In this document: piece by piece, positions 1 to 8,686 of the stretch
How positions within the stretch are numbered: the first letter of the stretch is position 1
Layout of the letters: every line of letters starts with the position of its first letter
Source of the DNA: Marivirga aurantiaca
GTDB taxonomy: Bacteria > Bacteroidota > Bacteroidia > Cytophagales > Cyclobacteriaceae
Assembly (NCBI RefSeq): GCF_016679925.1
Contig: NZ_JAEQBW010000001.1
Coordinates: forward strand, 186,001-250,000
Direction: 5' to 3'
DNA: 64,000 bases
Translations under genes and position numbers: made by a program
Notes under the pieces: model-generated
Databases searched by the model: none
Told to the model about the DNA's origin: nothing
The model's input: only the letters and a program-made list of their open reading frames with translations

Positions 1-973
1 TATTATAAGAGATCTGCCACTTTGGGGCTATCCATTTTACTTGACCTGACATTATACTGGTGTTTTGCTTAGCTGGCATTTTTGAGAATAGTTGTCGTTT
101 ATCCAGACCTTTCTGAAAAACATACTGAATACCAATTTGGATGGGTGATTTTCGCCATTCTAGCTGATTGAAGTTGACATAACTGAATTGGCTTATATAA
201 TATTGCCAATTGTGGTAATTCATATTTGAATTAATTTTATAATGTGCTCCTAATATCCATAGATTGATATTTTCGTGAATTGGAGAAGAGGTATCTCCCT
301 TTTGATATCTTTCATAGAGGCCAATGCTTTCGGAAATACCGATCCATTCGGTGGTGGATCTTGGTGAAACTTTATTAAAAATTCCTCCATTAAGTTCCAA
401 TCGATGCCCCTCATTCCAATCGATCCATAGTCCTTGAAAGGCAGAAGGTTTCATGCGCGAATCCTGTGGGTTAACAAAAGGGGTTTCAACCAACATTTTT
501 CCTAATTTAATATAAGAGTCTTTGTGTCTGTATTTTACAAACAACTCTTCCAGCCTGTCTAAATCGTGCTTATTTACAGGGTCTTGTAAATCAAATAATT
601 GTCGCTCCCATTTAGGTGCAAACATATAATTATTAGACGCAAGGTTTGTTGAGGCGACATTATATGTAAATAATCCTCCTACACCTAATTTCAAGCCTTT
701 CCAATAGGAGGTGTGATAATATAAACGCCCACCTAAAGCTAAAGCTCCGTTATAAGTTTCAGCTTTCGGACGGAGAGTATGCATCATATTAGCTCTTATT
801 ATTCCGCTTGTATGTCCTTTCTGAAACCATTCCTTGAATGAATGCGCTTCATTCGGATTAAAAGATTCAAGATTTACGGAATCAATTGATTGTAACTGCT
901 GATTATTATTTTGAGAGTTTCCAAAAATTGGGCATAAGAGTAGCAGACCCAAAAAAATGATGTGGGATTTCAT
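1..973 (-). CDS. Outer-membrane porin, OprD-like (3' part outside window)
   Basis: The minus-strand frame is open from an ATG at 973 to the left edge, so at least 324 residues are present and the C-terminus is missing. The N-terminus is a signal peptide (Lys, a leucine-rich stretch, then a likely cleavage site near residue 20). The rest alternates aromatic and polar residues as expected for beta-strands, and a segment near residues 48-62 (GHTSGIIRANMMHT) resembles OprD-type specific porins. Such proteins carry small solutes across the outer membrane; the substrate cannot be told. It lies 53 bp downstream of the rhodanese/MBL gene on the same strand, separated by a perfect hairpin at 986-1014. 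It could instead belong to a related 16-18-strand porin group. Confidence 0.6.
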   Translation of the reverse strand, partial: MKSHIIFLGLLLLCPIFGNSQNNNQQLQSIDSVNLESFNPNEAHSFKEWFQKGHTSGIIRANMMHTLRPKAETYNGALALGGRLYYHTSYWKGLKLGVGGLFTYNVASTNLASNNYMFAPKWERQLFDLQDPVNKHDLDRLEELFVKYRHKDSYIKLGKMLVETPFVNPQDSRMKPSAFQGLWIDWNEGHRLELNGGIFNKVSPRSTTEWIGISESIGLYERYQKGDTSSPIHENINLWILGAHYKINSNMNYHNWQYYISQFSYVNFNQLEWRKSPIQIGIQYVFQKGLDKRQLFSKMPAKQNTSIMSGQVKWIAPKWQISYN

Positions 974-985
974 GCTAGTAATTAA

Positions 986-1014
986 AAGTTAGGTAGAACT
1001 TTTCTACCTAACTT
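986..1014 (-). terminator. Perfect 13-bp hairpin between two co-oriented genes
   Basis: Arms 986-998 and 1002-1014 are perfectly complementary with a 3-nt loop. On the minus strand the hairpin follows the stop of the rhodanese/MBL gene (1027) and is followed by TTTTAATT, as in an intrinsic terminator. It ends only 12 bp before the porin start codon, so it may instead be an attenuator or an operator. Confidence 0.55.
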
Positions 1015-1026
1015 AATGGTTTGAAT

Positions 1027-2442
1027 TTATTTTAAAGTTGAAGGGCACACATATTCAGTAGTAGGTAATCCTGTTGCTTTAATTCCCTTAATTCCCCCTT
1101 CAACATTTACTACCTCATGAAAACCTCTTGATTTATAAATGGAAGAAGCAATGACTGATCTGTATCCGCTCTGGCAATGAATATGGTAATTTTTGCCTTT
1201 TTGCAATTCCTTAAAATTCTCATTGATAAAATCCAATGGAAGGTTACCTGCCTTTTCCAGGTGTTCTGCTTCATATTCTGTAGGCTTCCGAACATCTAAA
1301 ACATTCAAATTAGCTTTCTTGTATTGGTTGGCGAAATCTTCGGGAGAAATAGAATTAACTTCATCAGTTTCCCTTCCTGAAGCTTTCCATGCCTCAATTC
1401 CACCTTTGAGGTAACCTAAAGTATTATCGTAGCCAACTCTTGAAAGGCGTGTCACTATTTCTTCTTCCCGGCCTTCATCAGCAATAAAAATGATGGGCTG
1501 CTGTAAGTCCGGAATTAATGCTCCAACCCATGGAGCAAAGCTGCCATCAATGCCAATAAATATGGAGTTGGGAATATGTGCTTTTACAAATTCATTTTGA
1601 TGGCGTGTATCCAATACCAACGCACCTTCATGATTGGCAATTGATTCAAATGTTTCTACATCAAGTGCGATATTTCCTTTTTTCAAAATGCTATCTAGTC
1701 CGCTGGTACTGGCGGATTTGTTCATGGCTACATTTTGAGCAAAGTATTGCGGAGGAGGAAGTAAACCATCTGTTACCTCTTTAATAAATTCTTCTTTGGT
1801 CATATCGGCACGCAAAGCATAATTGGTTCTCTTTTGATTGCCCAACAAATCAGTTGTTTCTTTACTCATGTTTTTACCACATGCAGAACCTGCGCCATGA
1901 GCAGGGTAAACGATTACGTCATCCGGCAATACCATGATTTTATTTCTCAGGCTGTCATACAACATGCCCGCCAGGTCTTCCTGAGTAATACTGCCAGCTT
2001 TTTGTGCCAAATCAGGCCGGCCTACATCACCAATAAATAAAGTATCACCACTAAAAATGGCTTTTTCTTTGCCTTCAGCATCTAATAAAAGGAAAGTCGA
2101 ACTTTCCATTGTATGGCCCGGGGTGTGCAAAACCTTGATTTTTGCTTCACCTATTTCAAATATTTCACCGTCTTTGGCTTCGTGTAGTTCAAAATCAGTC
2201 TTAGCTCCTGGTCCGTAAACTATTGTGGCTCCGGTTTTCTGTGCTAAATCCACATGCCCGGAAACAAAGTCAGCATGAAAATGCGTTTCAAAAATATATT
2301 TAATTTTAGCCCCTCTTTTTTCTGCTTTCTCAATATATGGAGCAGATTCTCTCAATGGATCAATTACAGCAGCTTCGCCATTGCTTTCTATATAATAAGC
2401 GCCTTGCGCTAAACATCCTGTATAAATTTGTTCTATGTGCAT
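1027..2442 (-). CDS. Metallo-beta-lactamase-fold persulfide dioxygenase-like protein with two rhodanese domains
   Basis: 471 residues. Residues 1-190 form a metallo-beta-lactamase fold of the ETHE1/glyoxalase II type: the metal motif reads THFHADF at 53-59, with further ligands at H110 (TPGH), D133 (SGD) and H182 (AHG). Two rhodanese domains follow (about 265-355 and 365-460). The first lacks the catalytic cysteine, having ADEGRE in the loop near 321-326. The second has an active-type loop, CQSGYR, with C423. ETHE1-like enzymes oxidise glutathione persulfide to sulfite using one iron atom, and a fused rhodanese passes sulfane sulfur on. The residue after the metal Asp is Phe59 where the usual motif has His. 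A cytoplasmic role in sulfide or sulfane-sulfur handling is inferred. Confidence 0.8.
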   Translation of the reverse strand: MHIEQIYTGCLAQGAYYIESNGEAAVIDPLRESAPYIEKAEKRGAKIKYIFETHFHADFVSGHVDLAQKTGATIVYGPGAKTDFELHEAKDGEIFEIGEAKIKVLHTPGHTMESSTFLLLDAEGKEKAIFSGDTLFIGDVGRPDLAQKAGSITQEDLAGMLYDSLRNKIMVLPDDVIVYPAHGAGSACGKNMSKETTDLLGNQKRTNYALRADMTKEEFIKEVTDGLLPPPQYFAQNVAMNKSASTSGLDSILKKGNIALDVETFESIANHEGALVLDTRHQNEFVKAHIPNSIFIGIDGSFAPWVGALIPDLQQPIIFIADEGREEEIVTRLSRVGYDNTLGYLKGGIEAWKASGRETDEVNSISPEDFANQYKKANLNVLDVRKPTEYEAEHLEKAGNLPLDFINENFKELQKGKNYHIHCQSGYRSVIASSIYKSRGFHEVVNVEGGIKGIKATGLPTTEYVCPSTLK

Positions 2443-2615
2443 CTCTTAATGATTTCAATTCTTAATAATATTCAAATATACGGACCACAAAGTAGGGGGA
2501 ATGTAACCAAAGTTACAAATTAAGAAACAGTTTCAACTGCTGCTTGATTATCTGTTTTAATATTCTGCTCTTCCGACTTCCCACTTTACTTCTGACTATA
2601 CTTCCGACTTCTCCA

Positions 2616-3533
2616 CTACCTCATCTTCCCTCTTTTAATTAAAAAGCTTGCCAGTACCTTTTGGATATCATCATTAATATCAATTTTGGTTAAATCTATT
2701 TTATACTGATGACATTTCATGGCTATTTCCTGATAGTAGGCCTCTGTTTTTTCTTTGTACCAGTCTTTCACCTGGTGAGGGTTCAACTTCATCTCTTCAC
2801 CACTTTCCAAATCCTGTAATAAATAAGGTCTGTCTTCCAATTCAAACTCCAATTCGGTGGAGGGGTCATTCACCTGGAAAAACAATACTTCATGTTTATT
2901 GTGTTTGATGTGTTGAATGGACTTAAAAAAATCTTCCAGCTGATCAGCTTGGGTCATCAAGTCACTGAAAATAATTACCAATGATCTTTTATGGATTTTC
3001 TGAGCTACTAAATGCAAAGTAGAACTTAAATCTGTAGATTCATTTTTAGGTTCTTCCTTTAATAAAGTTTGCAGCTGTACAAAAATATTCTGAAGGTGTG
3101 CCCTGGTGGATTTCACCTCTGTAAACGTATTTATTTTGTCGGAAAAGGTAATCAGACCTATAGCATCACGTTGTTTATGAAGCAAGTAGGCCAGGGATGC
3201 CACGGCCAAAATACTAAAGCGTATTTTCCCGTAATTCTTTTCCGGGTAATACATGGAAGAACTGCTGTCCAAAAGGATATAGGCCCTTAAGTTGGTTTCT
3301 TCATCGTATCTTTTGGTATACAATCTGTCTGTTTTGGCATATACTTTCCAATCGATATGGCGGGTACTCTCACCTGTATTGTATAGCCTGTGTTCAGCAA
3401 ACTCTACAGAAAAACCATGAAAAGGTGATTTATGGAGCCCGGTGATAAAGCCTTCCACCAATTGCCTTGCCAATAAATCCAGCGCAGGTATTTGGGGCAA
3501 TTTCTCCAACGATATATCCATCTCTTTGCTCAT
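2616..3533 (-). CDS. DUF58 family protein
   Basis: 305 residues with the DUF58 pattern: an N-terminal stretch ending in GESTRHIDWKVYAKTDRLYTKRYDEE, the hallmark of the family, followed by a von Willebrand A-like domain whose MIDAS-type motif reads LLDSSSSM. No signal peptide or membrane segment is visible, so it is probably cytoplasmic. DUF58 proteins normally work with MoxR-type AAA+ ATPases, which are thought to act as chaperones that mature other complexes; no MoxR gene lies in the adjoining sequence here. It is transcribed divergently from the DUF3276 gene. The family call is firm; the biological role is unknown. Confidence 0.8.
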   Translation of the reverse strand: MSKEMDISLEKLPQIPALDLLARQLVEGFITGLHKSPFHGFSVEFAEHRLYNTGESTRHIDWKVYAKTDRLYTKRYDEETNLRAYILLDSSSSMYYPEKNYGKIRFSILAVASLAYLLHKQRDAIGLITFSDKINTFTEVKSTRAHLQNIFVQLQTLLKEEPKNESTDLSSTLHLVAQKIHKRSLVIIFSDLMTQADQLEDFFKSIQHIKHNKHEVLFFQVNDPSTELEFELEDRPYLLQDLESGEEMKLNPHQVKDWYKEKTEAYYQEIAMKCHQYKIDLTKIDINDDIQKVLASFLIKRGKMR

Positions 3534-3670
3534 GATTTTTAATTAACTTAAAGTTATGTTTTAGCAAATTACCGAATACAATTTGCAAATATGAAATTGA
3601 TTATACTATATTTAAATTCATTTATGAAGAAACAATCAATTTATCAGTCTAAGAGAAAGTGAAAGAGCAT

Positions 3671-4003
3671 ATGGAAAGAGAACAAGAAGAAATTTTTTCA
3701 AAGAGAGTAAGAGCAGGGAAAAGGACGTATTTTTTTGATGTAAAAACCACTCGGTCAAATGATTACTACCTAACTATTACCGAAAGCAAAAGAAAATATA
3801 AAGAAGATGGTTTTTCTTATGAAAAGCATAAGATTTTTCTTTATAAAGAAGATTTCAACAAGTTCATGGGCGCATTAACAGAAAGTGTAGACCACATTAA
3901 AACAGAATTAATGCCGGAATTTGACTTCACTCAGTTCGACAGAGAATATAATGAAAATGGTGAAGACAGCGAGGATGATTCAGACGAACTATCCTGGAAA
4001 TAA
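3671..4003 (+). CDS. DUF3276 (PUR-alpha-like) protein
   Basis: About 110 residues. The sequence follows the bacterial PUR domain: an N-terminal IFSKRVRAGKRTYFFDVK strand pair, then YYLTITESKR, then FLYKEDFNKFMGAL, and an acidic tail (EDSEDDSDE). PUR-domain proteins bind single-stranded DNA or RNA, and this short form is nearly universal in Bacteroidota. I place the start at the ATG at 3671; a GTG at 3659 in the same frame would add four residues. It is followed by an intrinsic terminator at 4013-4043, so it appears monocistronic. Confidence 0.8.
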   Translation: MEREQEEIFSKRVRAGKRTYFFDVKTTRSNDYYLTITESKRKYKEDGFSYEKHKIFLYKEDFNKFMGALTESVDHIKTELMPEFDFTQFDREYNENGEDSEDDSDELSWK

Positions 4004-4012
4004 TGTATAAAT

Positions 4013-4043
4013 AATGCTCCTTTGTTTAAAGGAGGCATTATTT
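4013..4043 (+). terminator. Intrinsic terminator after DUF3276 gene
   Basis: Arms AATGCTCCTTT and AAAGGAGGCATT (one bulged G) surround a four-base loop and are followed by a T-rich run. It begins 10 bp after the DUF3276 stop codon. Confidence 0.7.
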
Positions 4044-4069
4044 ATCTTCTTTTATATTAACTTAGCGCT

Positions 4070-5161
4070 GTGAACAGACTAAGACCCATTTTTTATCTTC
4101 TTGGCGGATTATTTATTCTCTACATAGTAGGGTTGCTATTTGCGGATATCCTTATTTATATAGTGATATCATTGATTGTGGCTACTATTCTAAGGCCATT
4201 GACCAATTACCTCAATAGCCTTTACTTTTATGGCTATAAGCTTCCCAAAGCACTTACTATCATCATTTCCTTTGGTATTCTGATAAGTTTTATTGCCTTA
4301 TTTGTTGGCCTTTTTGTTCCTTTGGTTTCTGAACAAATTCAAATACTCAGTAAATTGGATTATGATGTTTTATATGAAAAAATATCTGAACCTATACATT
4401 CCCTGGAAGTTTTCCTGATCTATTCCTTACCTAACCTAAGTGAAAATGGGTTTATCATTGACAGACTTCGTGAAAGCATCCTGAATTTTGTACAATCTGT
4501 TGATGTCAGTACTTTAATCAACAACCTTATTTCATTTACCGGGAGCTTTTTTGTGGGAGTTTTAGCTGTTTCTTTTATTACATTCTTTATGCTTTACGAA
4601 AAAGGTTTGGTGCGTAGAAAATTTATCTCCCTCATTCCTAATAAATATTTTGAAGTATCTATTGGTGCGCTCTATAAAATTGAAAGTTTGCTTTCCAATT
4701 ATCTGCTCGGTTTACTTTTTCAAATGGTGGCAATCTTTACTATTGCCTCTGTGGGTTTGAGTATATTTGGAATTAAATATGCAGTAACTATTGCCGTATT
4801 TGCAGCTGTAGCCAACTTAATTCCTTATGCAGGACCTATTTTAGGGGCGACATTTGGAATTATAGTGGGAGTAACTACAGGTGGAATATTTGAATTCAAC
4901 AATGATTTATTGATACTTATTGTGAAAATTGTTTCGGTTTTTTCAATAGTTCAGATTACAGATAACATTCTCCTCCAACCACTCATTTTTTCAAAAAGCG
5001 TAAAAGCACACCCATTAGAAATATTTGTTATTATCTTTGCGGGAGCATCCTTGGCAGGTGTGGTAGGAATGATTGCCGCCATACCTGTTTATACAATCAT
5101 TCGGGTGGTAATGATTGAGTTATACAAGGGATACAAACAGTATAAGATTTTTCAAAACTAA
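4070..5161 (+). CDS. AI-2E family transporter (PerM-like permease)
   Basis: 363 residues, dominated by about eight hydrophobic segments: a pair at the N-terminus (8-45), one near 60-85, a soluble loop with amphipathic helices (90-155), and a run of segments from 160 to 350. This layout and the PYAGPILGA stretch followed by a conserved QITDNILLQP loop are diagnostic of the AI-2E/PerM family of inner-membrane exporters. Members have been linked to autoinducer-2 export or Na+(Li+)/H+ antiport; the substrate here is unknown. The start is a GTG at 4070, there being no good ATG nearby. The gene ends 12 bp before ychF and may be co-transcribed with it. Confidence 0.82.
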   Translation: MNRLRPIFYLLGGLFILYIVGLLFADILIYIVISLIVATILRPLTNYLNSLYFYGYKLPKALTIIISFGILISFIALFVGLFVPLVSEQIQILSKLDYDVLYEKISEPIHSLEVFLIYSLPNLSENGFIIDRLRESILNFVQSVDVSTLINNLISFTGSFFVGVLAVSFITFFMLYEKGLVRRKFISLIPNKYFEVSIGALYKIESLLSNYLLGLLFQMVAIFTIASVGLSIFGIKYAVTIAVFAAVANLIPYAGPILGATFGIIVGVTTGGIFEFNNDLLILIVKIVSVFSIVQITDNILLQPLIFSKSVKAHPLEIFVIIFAGASLAGVVGMIAAIPVYTIIRVVMIELYKGYKQYKIFQN

Positions 5162-5173
5162 ATATTATTATTC

Positions 5174-6271
5174 ATGGGTTTAAGATGTGGTATCGTTGGT
5201 TTACCTAATGTGGGTAAATCCACTTTATTCAATGCATTATCTAATGCCAAAGCTGAAGCAGCTAATTTTCCATTTTGTACAATTGAGCCTAATGTAGGAG
5301 TGATTAGCGTACCCGATGAGCGATTGCACATTTTGGAGAAATTGGTAAAGCCAAACAAAGTAGTGCCTACCATTATAGAATTTGTGGATATTGCCGGTTT
5401 GGTAGAAGGAGCAAGTAAAGGTGAGGGATTAGGAAATAAATTTTTGGCTAACATCAGAGAGGTAGATGCCATTATTCACGTAGTTCGTTGTTTTGAAGAC
5501 GACAATGTTACCCATGTAGCTGGCAGGGTAAATCCTATAGCGGATAAGGATATTATTGATACGGAACTGCAACTGAAGGATTTGGAATCTGTTGAAAAGA
5601 AAATTCAGAAAGTGGAGAAAATTGCCAAAACAGGTGATTCGAAGGCCAAAAACGAGCTAAATATCCTTAATAAATACAAAGAAGTACTTCAGAATGGTAA
5701 AAATGCCAGAACACTGGATCTTACCAAAGATGAAAAAGAACCCATCAGGGATTTATTATTATTAACTGATAAACCTGTTATTTATGCCGCTAATGTGGAG
5801 GAATCAGCTGCCGTAACCGGCAATGAATGGGTTGATAAATTCAAAGAGTATGTAAAAGATGAGGGGGCTGAAGTGATTATAGTAAGTGCGGCAATTGAAG
5901 CACAAATAGCTGAGTTTGATGAGCCGGAGGAAAAAGAAATGTTTCTTTCTGAATACGGACTGAAGGAATCAGGATTAAATAAGCTTATAAGTGCCTCGTA
6001 TCATATCCTGGATTTAATCACCTATTTCACCGCTGGTGTGCAGGAAGTGCGTGCATGGACTATTAAAAGAGGGTGGAAGGCCCCGGCAGCTGCAGGAGTT
6101 ATTCATACTGATTTTGAAAAAGGTTTTATTAAGGCAGAAGTGATAAAGTTGGAAGAATTTCAAAAATATGGCACAGAACTAGCTTGTAAAGAAGCAGGTA
6201 AAATGGCTATTGAAGGAAAGGAATATGTGGTAAAAGATGGGGACATCATGCATTTCCGATTTAACGTTTAA
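5174..6271 (+). CDS. ychF: Redox-regulated ATPase/GTPase YchF
   Basis: 365 residues, the usual length for YchF/OLA1. The P-loop GLPNVGKS is at residues 9-16, the G3 motif DIAG at 72-75, and the non-canonical base-specificity motif NVEE, which gives this Obg-like GTPase a preference for ATP, lies near 208. A helical insertion (about 125-200) and the C-terminal TGS-like domain ending GDIMHFRFNV are complete. YchF binds ribosomes and affects oxidative-stress responses and translation. It sits directly behind the transporter gene with a 12-bp gap. Confidence 0.95.
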   Translation: MGLRCGIVGLPNVGKSTLFNALSNAKAEAANFPFCTIEPNVGVISVPDERLHILEKLVKPNKVVPTIIEFVDIAGLVEGASKGEGLGNKFLANIREVDAIIHVVRCFEDDNVTHVAGRVNPIADKDIIDTELQLKDLESVEKKIQKVEKIAKTGDSKAKNELNILNKYKEVLQNGKNARTLDLTKDEKEPIRDLLLLTDKPVIYAANVEESAAVTGNEWVDKFKEYVKDEGAEVIIVSAAIEAQIAEFDEPEEKEMFLSEYGLKESGLNKLISASYHILDLITYFTAGVQEVRAWTIKRGWKAPAAAGVIHTDFEKGFIKAEVIKLEEFQKYGTELACKEAGKMAIEGKEYVVKDGDIMHFRFNV

Positions 6272-6549
6272 TCTCCTGTACATGATTTCTTAAGAATTCC
6301 ACTATACTAAGAGGATTTATTGGTGAACAATTGCTTTTATGTCACTTTTAAATTCTCTTTCTTTGTTCATATATTTGAAAAAGTAAAATTTTATATTTAA
6401 ATTTTTATATCATTTGAATCAACCAAAAAAACTAAAATAGGCCGATAGGGGTTCCAGACACATTTTTTTTTAATGTATTAACAAATATTCCTCTAACTGT
6501 TAAACATTATTGTTTACTGATAGTCTCTTATATTTAACCATACAAAATT
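6272..6549. other. AT-rich intergenic region upstream of the Cas6-like gene
   Basis: 278 bp of AT-rich sequence with no open frame of note. There is no CRISPR repeat, leader or spacer-like array in it. A promoter for the next gene is expected here, but I see no convincing full consensus. Confidence 0.5.
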
Positions 6550-7338
6550 GTGAGAGTACGTTTAATTTTTACAAATAAGGATAAAGGAGCATCAATTCCC
6601 TTTCATCACCAGTATTATTTGTTCAGATTCTTTAAAGGATTGATAAAGAAATGCAGAGATGAAAACCTGGGTGAATTTGATCACCATAACTTTAATTTTT
6701 CCGGGCTGAAAGGACAAACTACAGTAAGCAAAGCTGGGTTACATTTTTACAGCTCAAAAATTACAGTTGTCTTTTCCTGCCAGGACAAAAAATTTATAGA
6801 TGCTATTATTGAAGCATTGTTTACTCTACCTGAGATTAAATTGAATGGTTTAACAATGATTCCTTTTTCAGTGGAACTGGAACCGGAAATAGATATCATA
6901 GAGGAAATGAAGTACATCTGTATTTCTCCCATATTGTTGTTAAAGCCGGAATTTTCGGATGAAACTGCTAAAAGATTTATCCACCCTTTGTCAGAGGAGT
7001 TTAAAACTTTATTAGTAGATGCTATTTGTCAGAAAACTGATTTGTTAAAAAATACAGATGATATAGATTTCATTCCGGATGAGAATTATATCAAAAAACT
7101 GGAAGATGCAGGAAAAAAATATTCTCGTGTATATCCTTTATTTGATCAGGATGTGCCCTATGAAGTAAGAGGATATACTTTTCCTTTTACTTTAAAAGCT
7201 CCCGTTGAAGTGCATAAATTCTTGTTTGAATGTGGGATAGGCCTTTATAATGAAAAGGGATTTGGAATGCTTGATCTGGCAACGGTTATACCGGGTAGTA
7301 AAACTACCCCTTATTTTACCGGGCAGCTCGCGAGTTAA
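6550..7338 (+). CDS. cas6: Stand-alone Cas6-like CRISPR endoribonuclease
   Basis: 262 residues. The protein begins MRVRLIF and continues with IPFHHQYYLFRFF (histidines at 19-20), a SGLKG...SKAGLHFYSSK block, ISPILLLKP near 126-133, GYTFPFTLKAPVEVHKFLFECGIG, and the glycine-rich loop GIGLYNEKGFGML at 229-241. These are the features of the double-RRM Cas6 family, which cuts CRISPR precursor RNA within the repeat stem. The start is a GTG at 6550. No other cas gene and no CRISPR array is present anywhere in the window, so this is an orphan copy. Its 3' end overlaps the convergent T9SS plug gene by 23 bp. It could supply a distant array in trans or cut other RNA hairpins. Confidence 0.8.
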   Translation: MRVRLIFTNKDKGASIPFHHQYYLFRFFKGLIKKCRDENLGEFDHHNFNFSGLKGQTTVSKAGLHFYSSKITVVFSCQDKKFIDAIIEALFTLPEIKLNGLTMIPFSVELEPEIDIIEEMKYICISPILLLKPEFSDETAKRFIHPLSEEFKTLLVDAICQKTDLLKNTDDIDFIPDENYIKKLEDAGKKYSRVYPLFDQDVPYEVRGYTFPFTLKAPVEVHKFLFECGIGLYNEKGFGMLDLATVIPGSKTTPYFTGQLAS

Positions 7339-8638
7339 ACCTAACATAACCAATTAACTGGTCATAGCGTAATTGAGGATTGGCGTAGTATACAGAGATG
7401 TCGTACTCATTTTCTGTATCTACATAATTCCCTTCCAGTTCATAGTGGGGACTATTTGCAGTGTAGTACAAATATTCATAATAACCCTGTTTAAGAAGAT
7501 AGCTGTTCGTATATCTGCCTTTGGTAGGATCGAATTTCATTCTGCTTTTGTGATTTATTTCCCAGTTATTAAATTCACCTACAATATAAATATCTTCCTG
7601 TTGTTGGGGTGCTTCCAGTTGGAAAGTAGTTTCAAAATAATCAGTTACTAACTCATTGGTTTGCCTTTCCCTATTCCCAATGATGAAAGCACCATTTCTA
7701 TCATTCCATTCCCTATAGGCCTGATGGGAGCGGTTCTTGTCCACTCCTGCCAAAGCAGTTATTGGTTTAGCATCTTTGTTAATATTGATTACATTGGATC
7801 CTTTAAAATTCACTGTAGTCAAATCAATAAACCTGAATTCATTGACTCCGGGGAAGTTCAATTCCCCATTATAAAATTCATAAACCAATTTCTGGTTTTG
7901 ATCAGTAATACGCATGGGTTCTTTTGGCTGAATAGCATGTAACCAATTACTGTTTTGCCTGATTACGGGGTAAATGTCAGAGCCTGCATTAAGTATATTC
8001 ACCCTATTAAGCAGTACTTCAAACCGCAATTCCTGATGCGTTCTTCGTTGGCTAACAACATTGGAGGGTACAATCTCATAAGCAATACCTGCTTTGTCCT
8101 CATACACCATAAATCTTTCACTTAAAACAATGTCATCTTCATTGTTGCCCCTATACACTACAAGCAGGTAGTTGCCGGAAATTTTCACAGGTGGCACCTC
8201 CAGCGTATAATGTACATAAGGCATTTTTGTATCAAAGGAGTATTCAAAATCCCTTATGCTAAATTGATTGTAGTCGGATAAGAAATCCATGGGCAATAAA
8301 TTGCTCTTTTGAGTCCAGTCCTTGTTAAGGTGAAATATTTTTGCCTGATATAATTGTTGTTGACTTGTTATATCATCAAAGCTTAATTGCAATGATTCGT
8401 TTTTATCCAGTCCGATCACTGCATTTTTGGAAGAAATGAACTGACCATTTTTGAAACTGGCCAATTGAACAGTTCCTATGTTTCCACTATAGGTTGTATT
8501 GATGAATTTTAATGTAGGGAAATTTTGAGCAACAGAGCCGGAACCTGTGGTAGGTTGTAAAGGAACACATGCCTTTGCAGCCAGTAAAATGAAAGATATT
8601 AAAATTATTTGCTTTATTTTTTTCTGTATTCCAACCAT
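7316..8638 (-). CDS. Type IX secretion system plug-type protein (DUF5103)
   Basis: About 440 residues from the ATG at 8638. That start gives a signal sequence (KKIKQIILISFILLAAKAC) with a possible lipidated cysteine, and avoids running into the divergent sigma-factor gene, which a longer frame to 8761 would do. The body is beta-rich and matches DUF5103 along its length: YNQFSIRDFEYSFDTKMPYVHYTLEVPP, SGNYLLVVY, the ITDQNQKLVYEFYNGELNFPGVNEFRFID-like block, and a carbohydrate-binding-module-like IYIVGEFNNWE tail. In Flavobacterium a protein of this family plugs the SprA translocon of the T9SS from the periplasmic side. T9SS cargo elsewhere in this window fits. Confidence 0.78.
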   Translation of the reverse strand: MVGIQKKIKQIILISFILLAAKACVPLQPTTGSGSVAQNFPTLKFINTTYSGNIGTVQLASFKNGQFISSKNAVIGLDKNESLQLSFDDITSQQQLYQAKIFHLNKDWTQKSNLLPMDFLSDYNQFSIRDFEYSFDTKMPYVHYTLEVPPVKISGNYLLVVYRGNNEDDIVLSERFMVYEDKAGIAYEIVPSNVVSQRRTHQELRFEVLLNRVNILNAGSDIYPVIRQNSNWLHAIQPKEPMRITDQNQKLVYEFYNGELNFPGVNEFRFIDLTTVNFKGSNVININKDAKPITALAGVDKNRSHQAYREWNDRNGAFIIGNRERQTNELVTDYFETTFQLEAPQQQEDIYIVGEFNNWEINHKSRMKFDPTKGRYTNSYLLKQGYYEYLYYTANSPHYELEGNYVDTENEYDISVYYANPQLRYDQLIGYVRFNSRAAR

Positions 8639-8686
8639 TAGTTTGTAATTTGAGTCTAAATATAACAGAATCCCCTGGGTTTCGAT

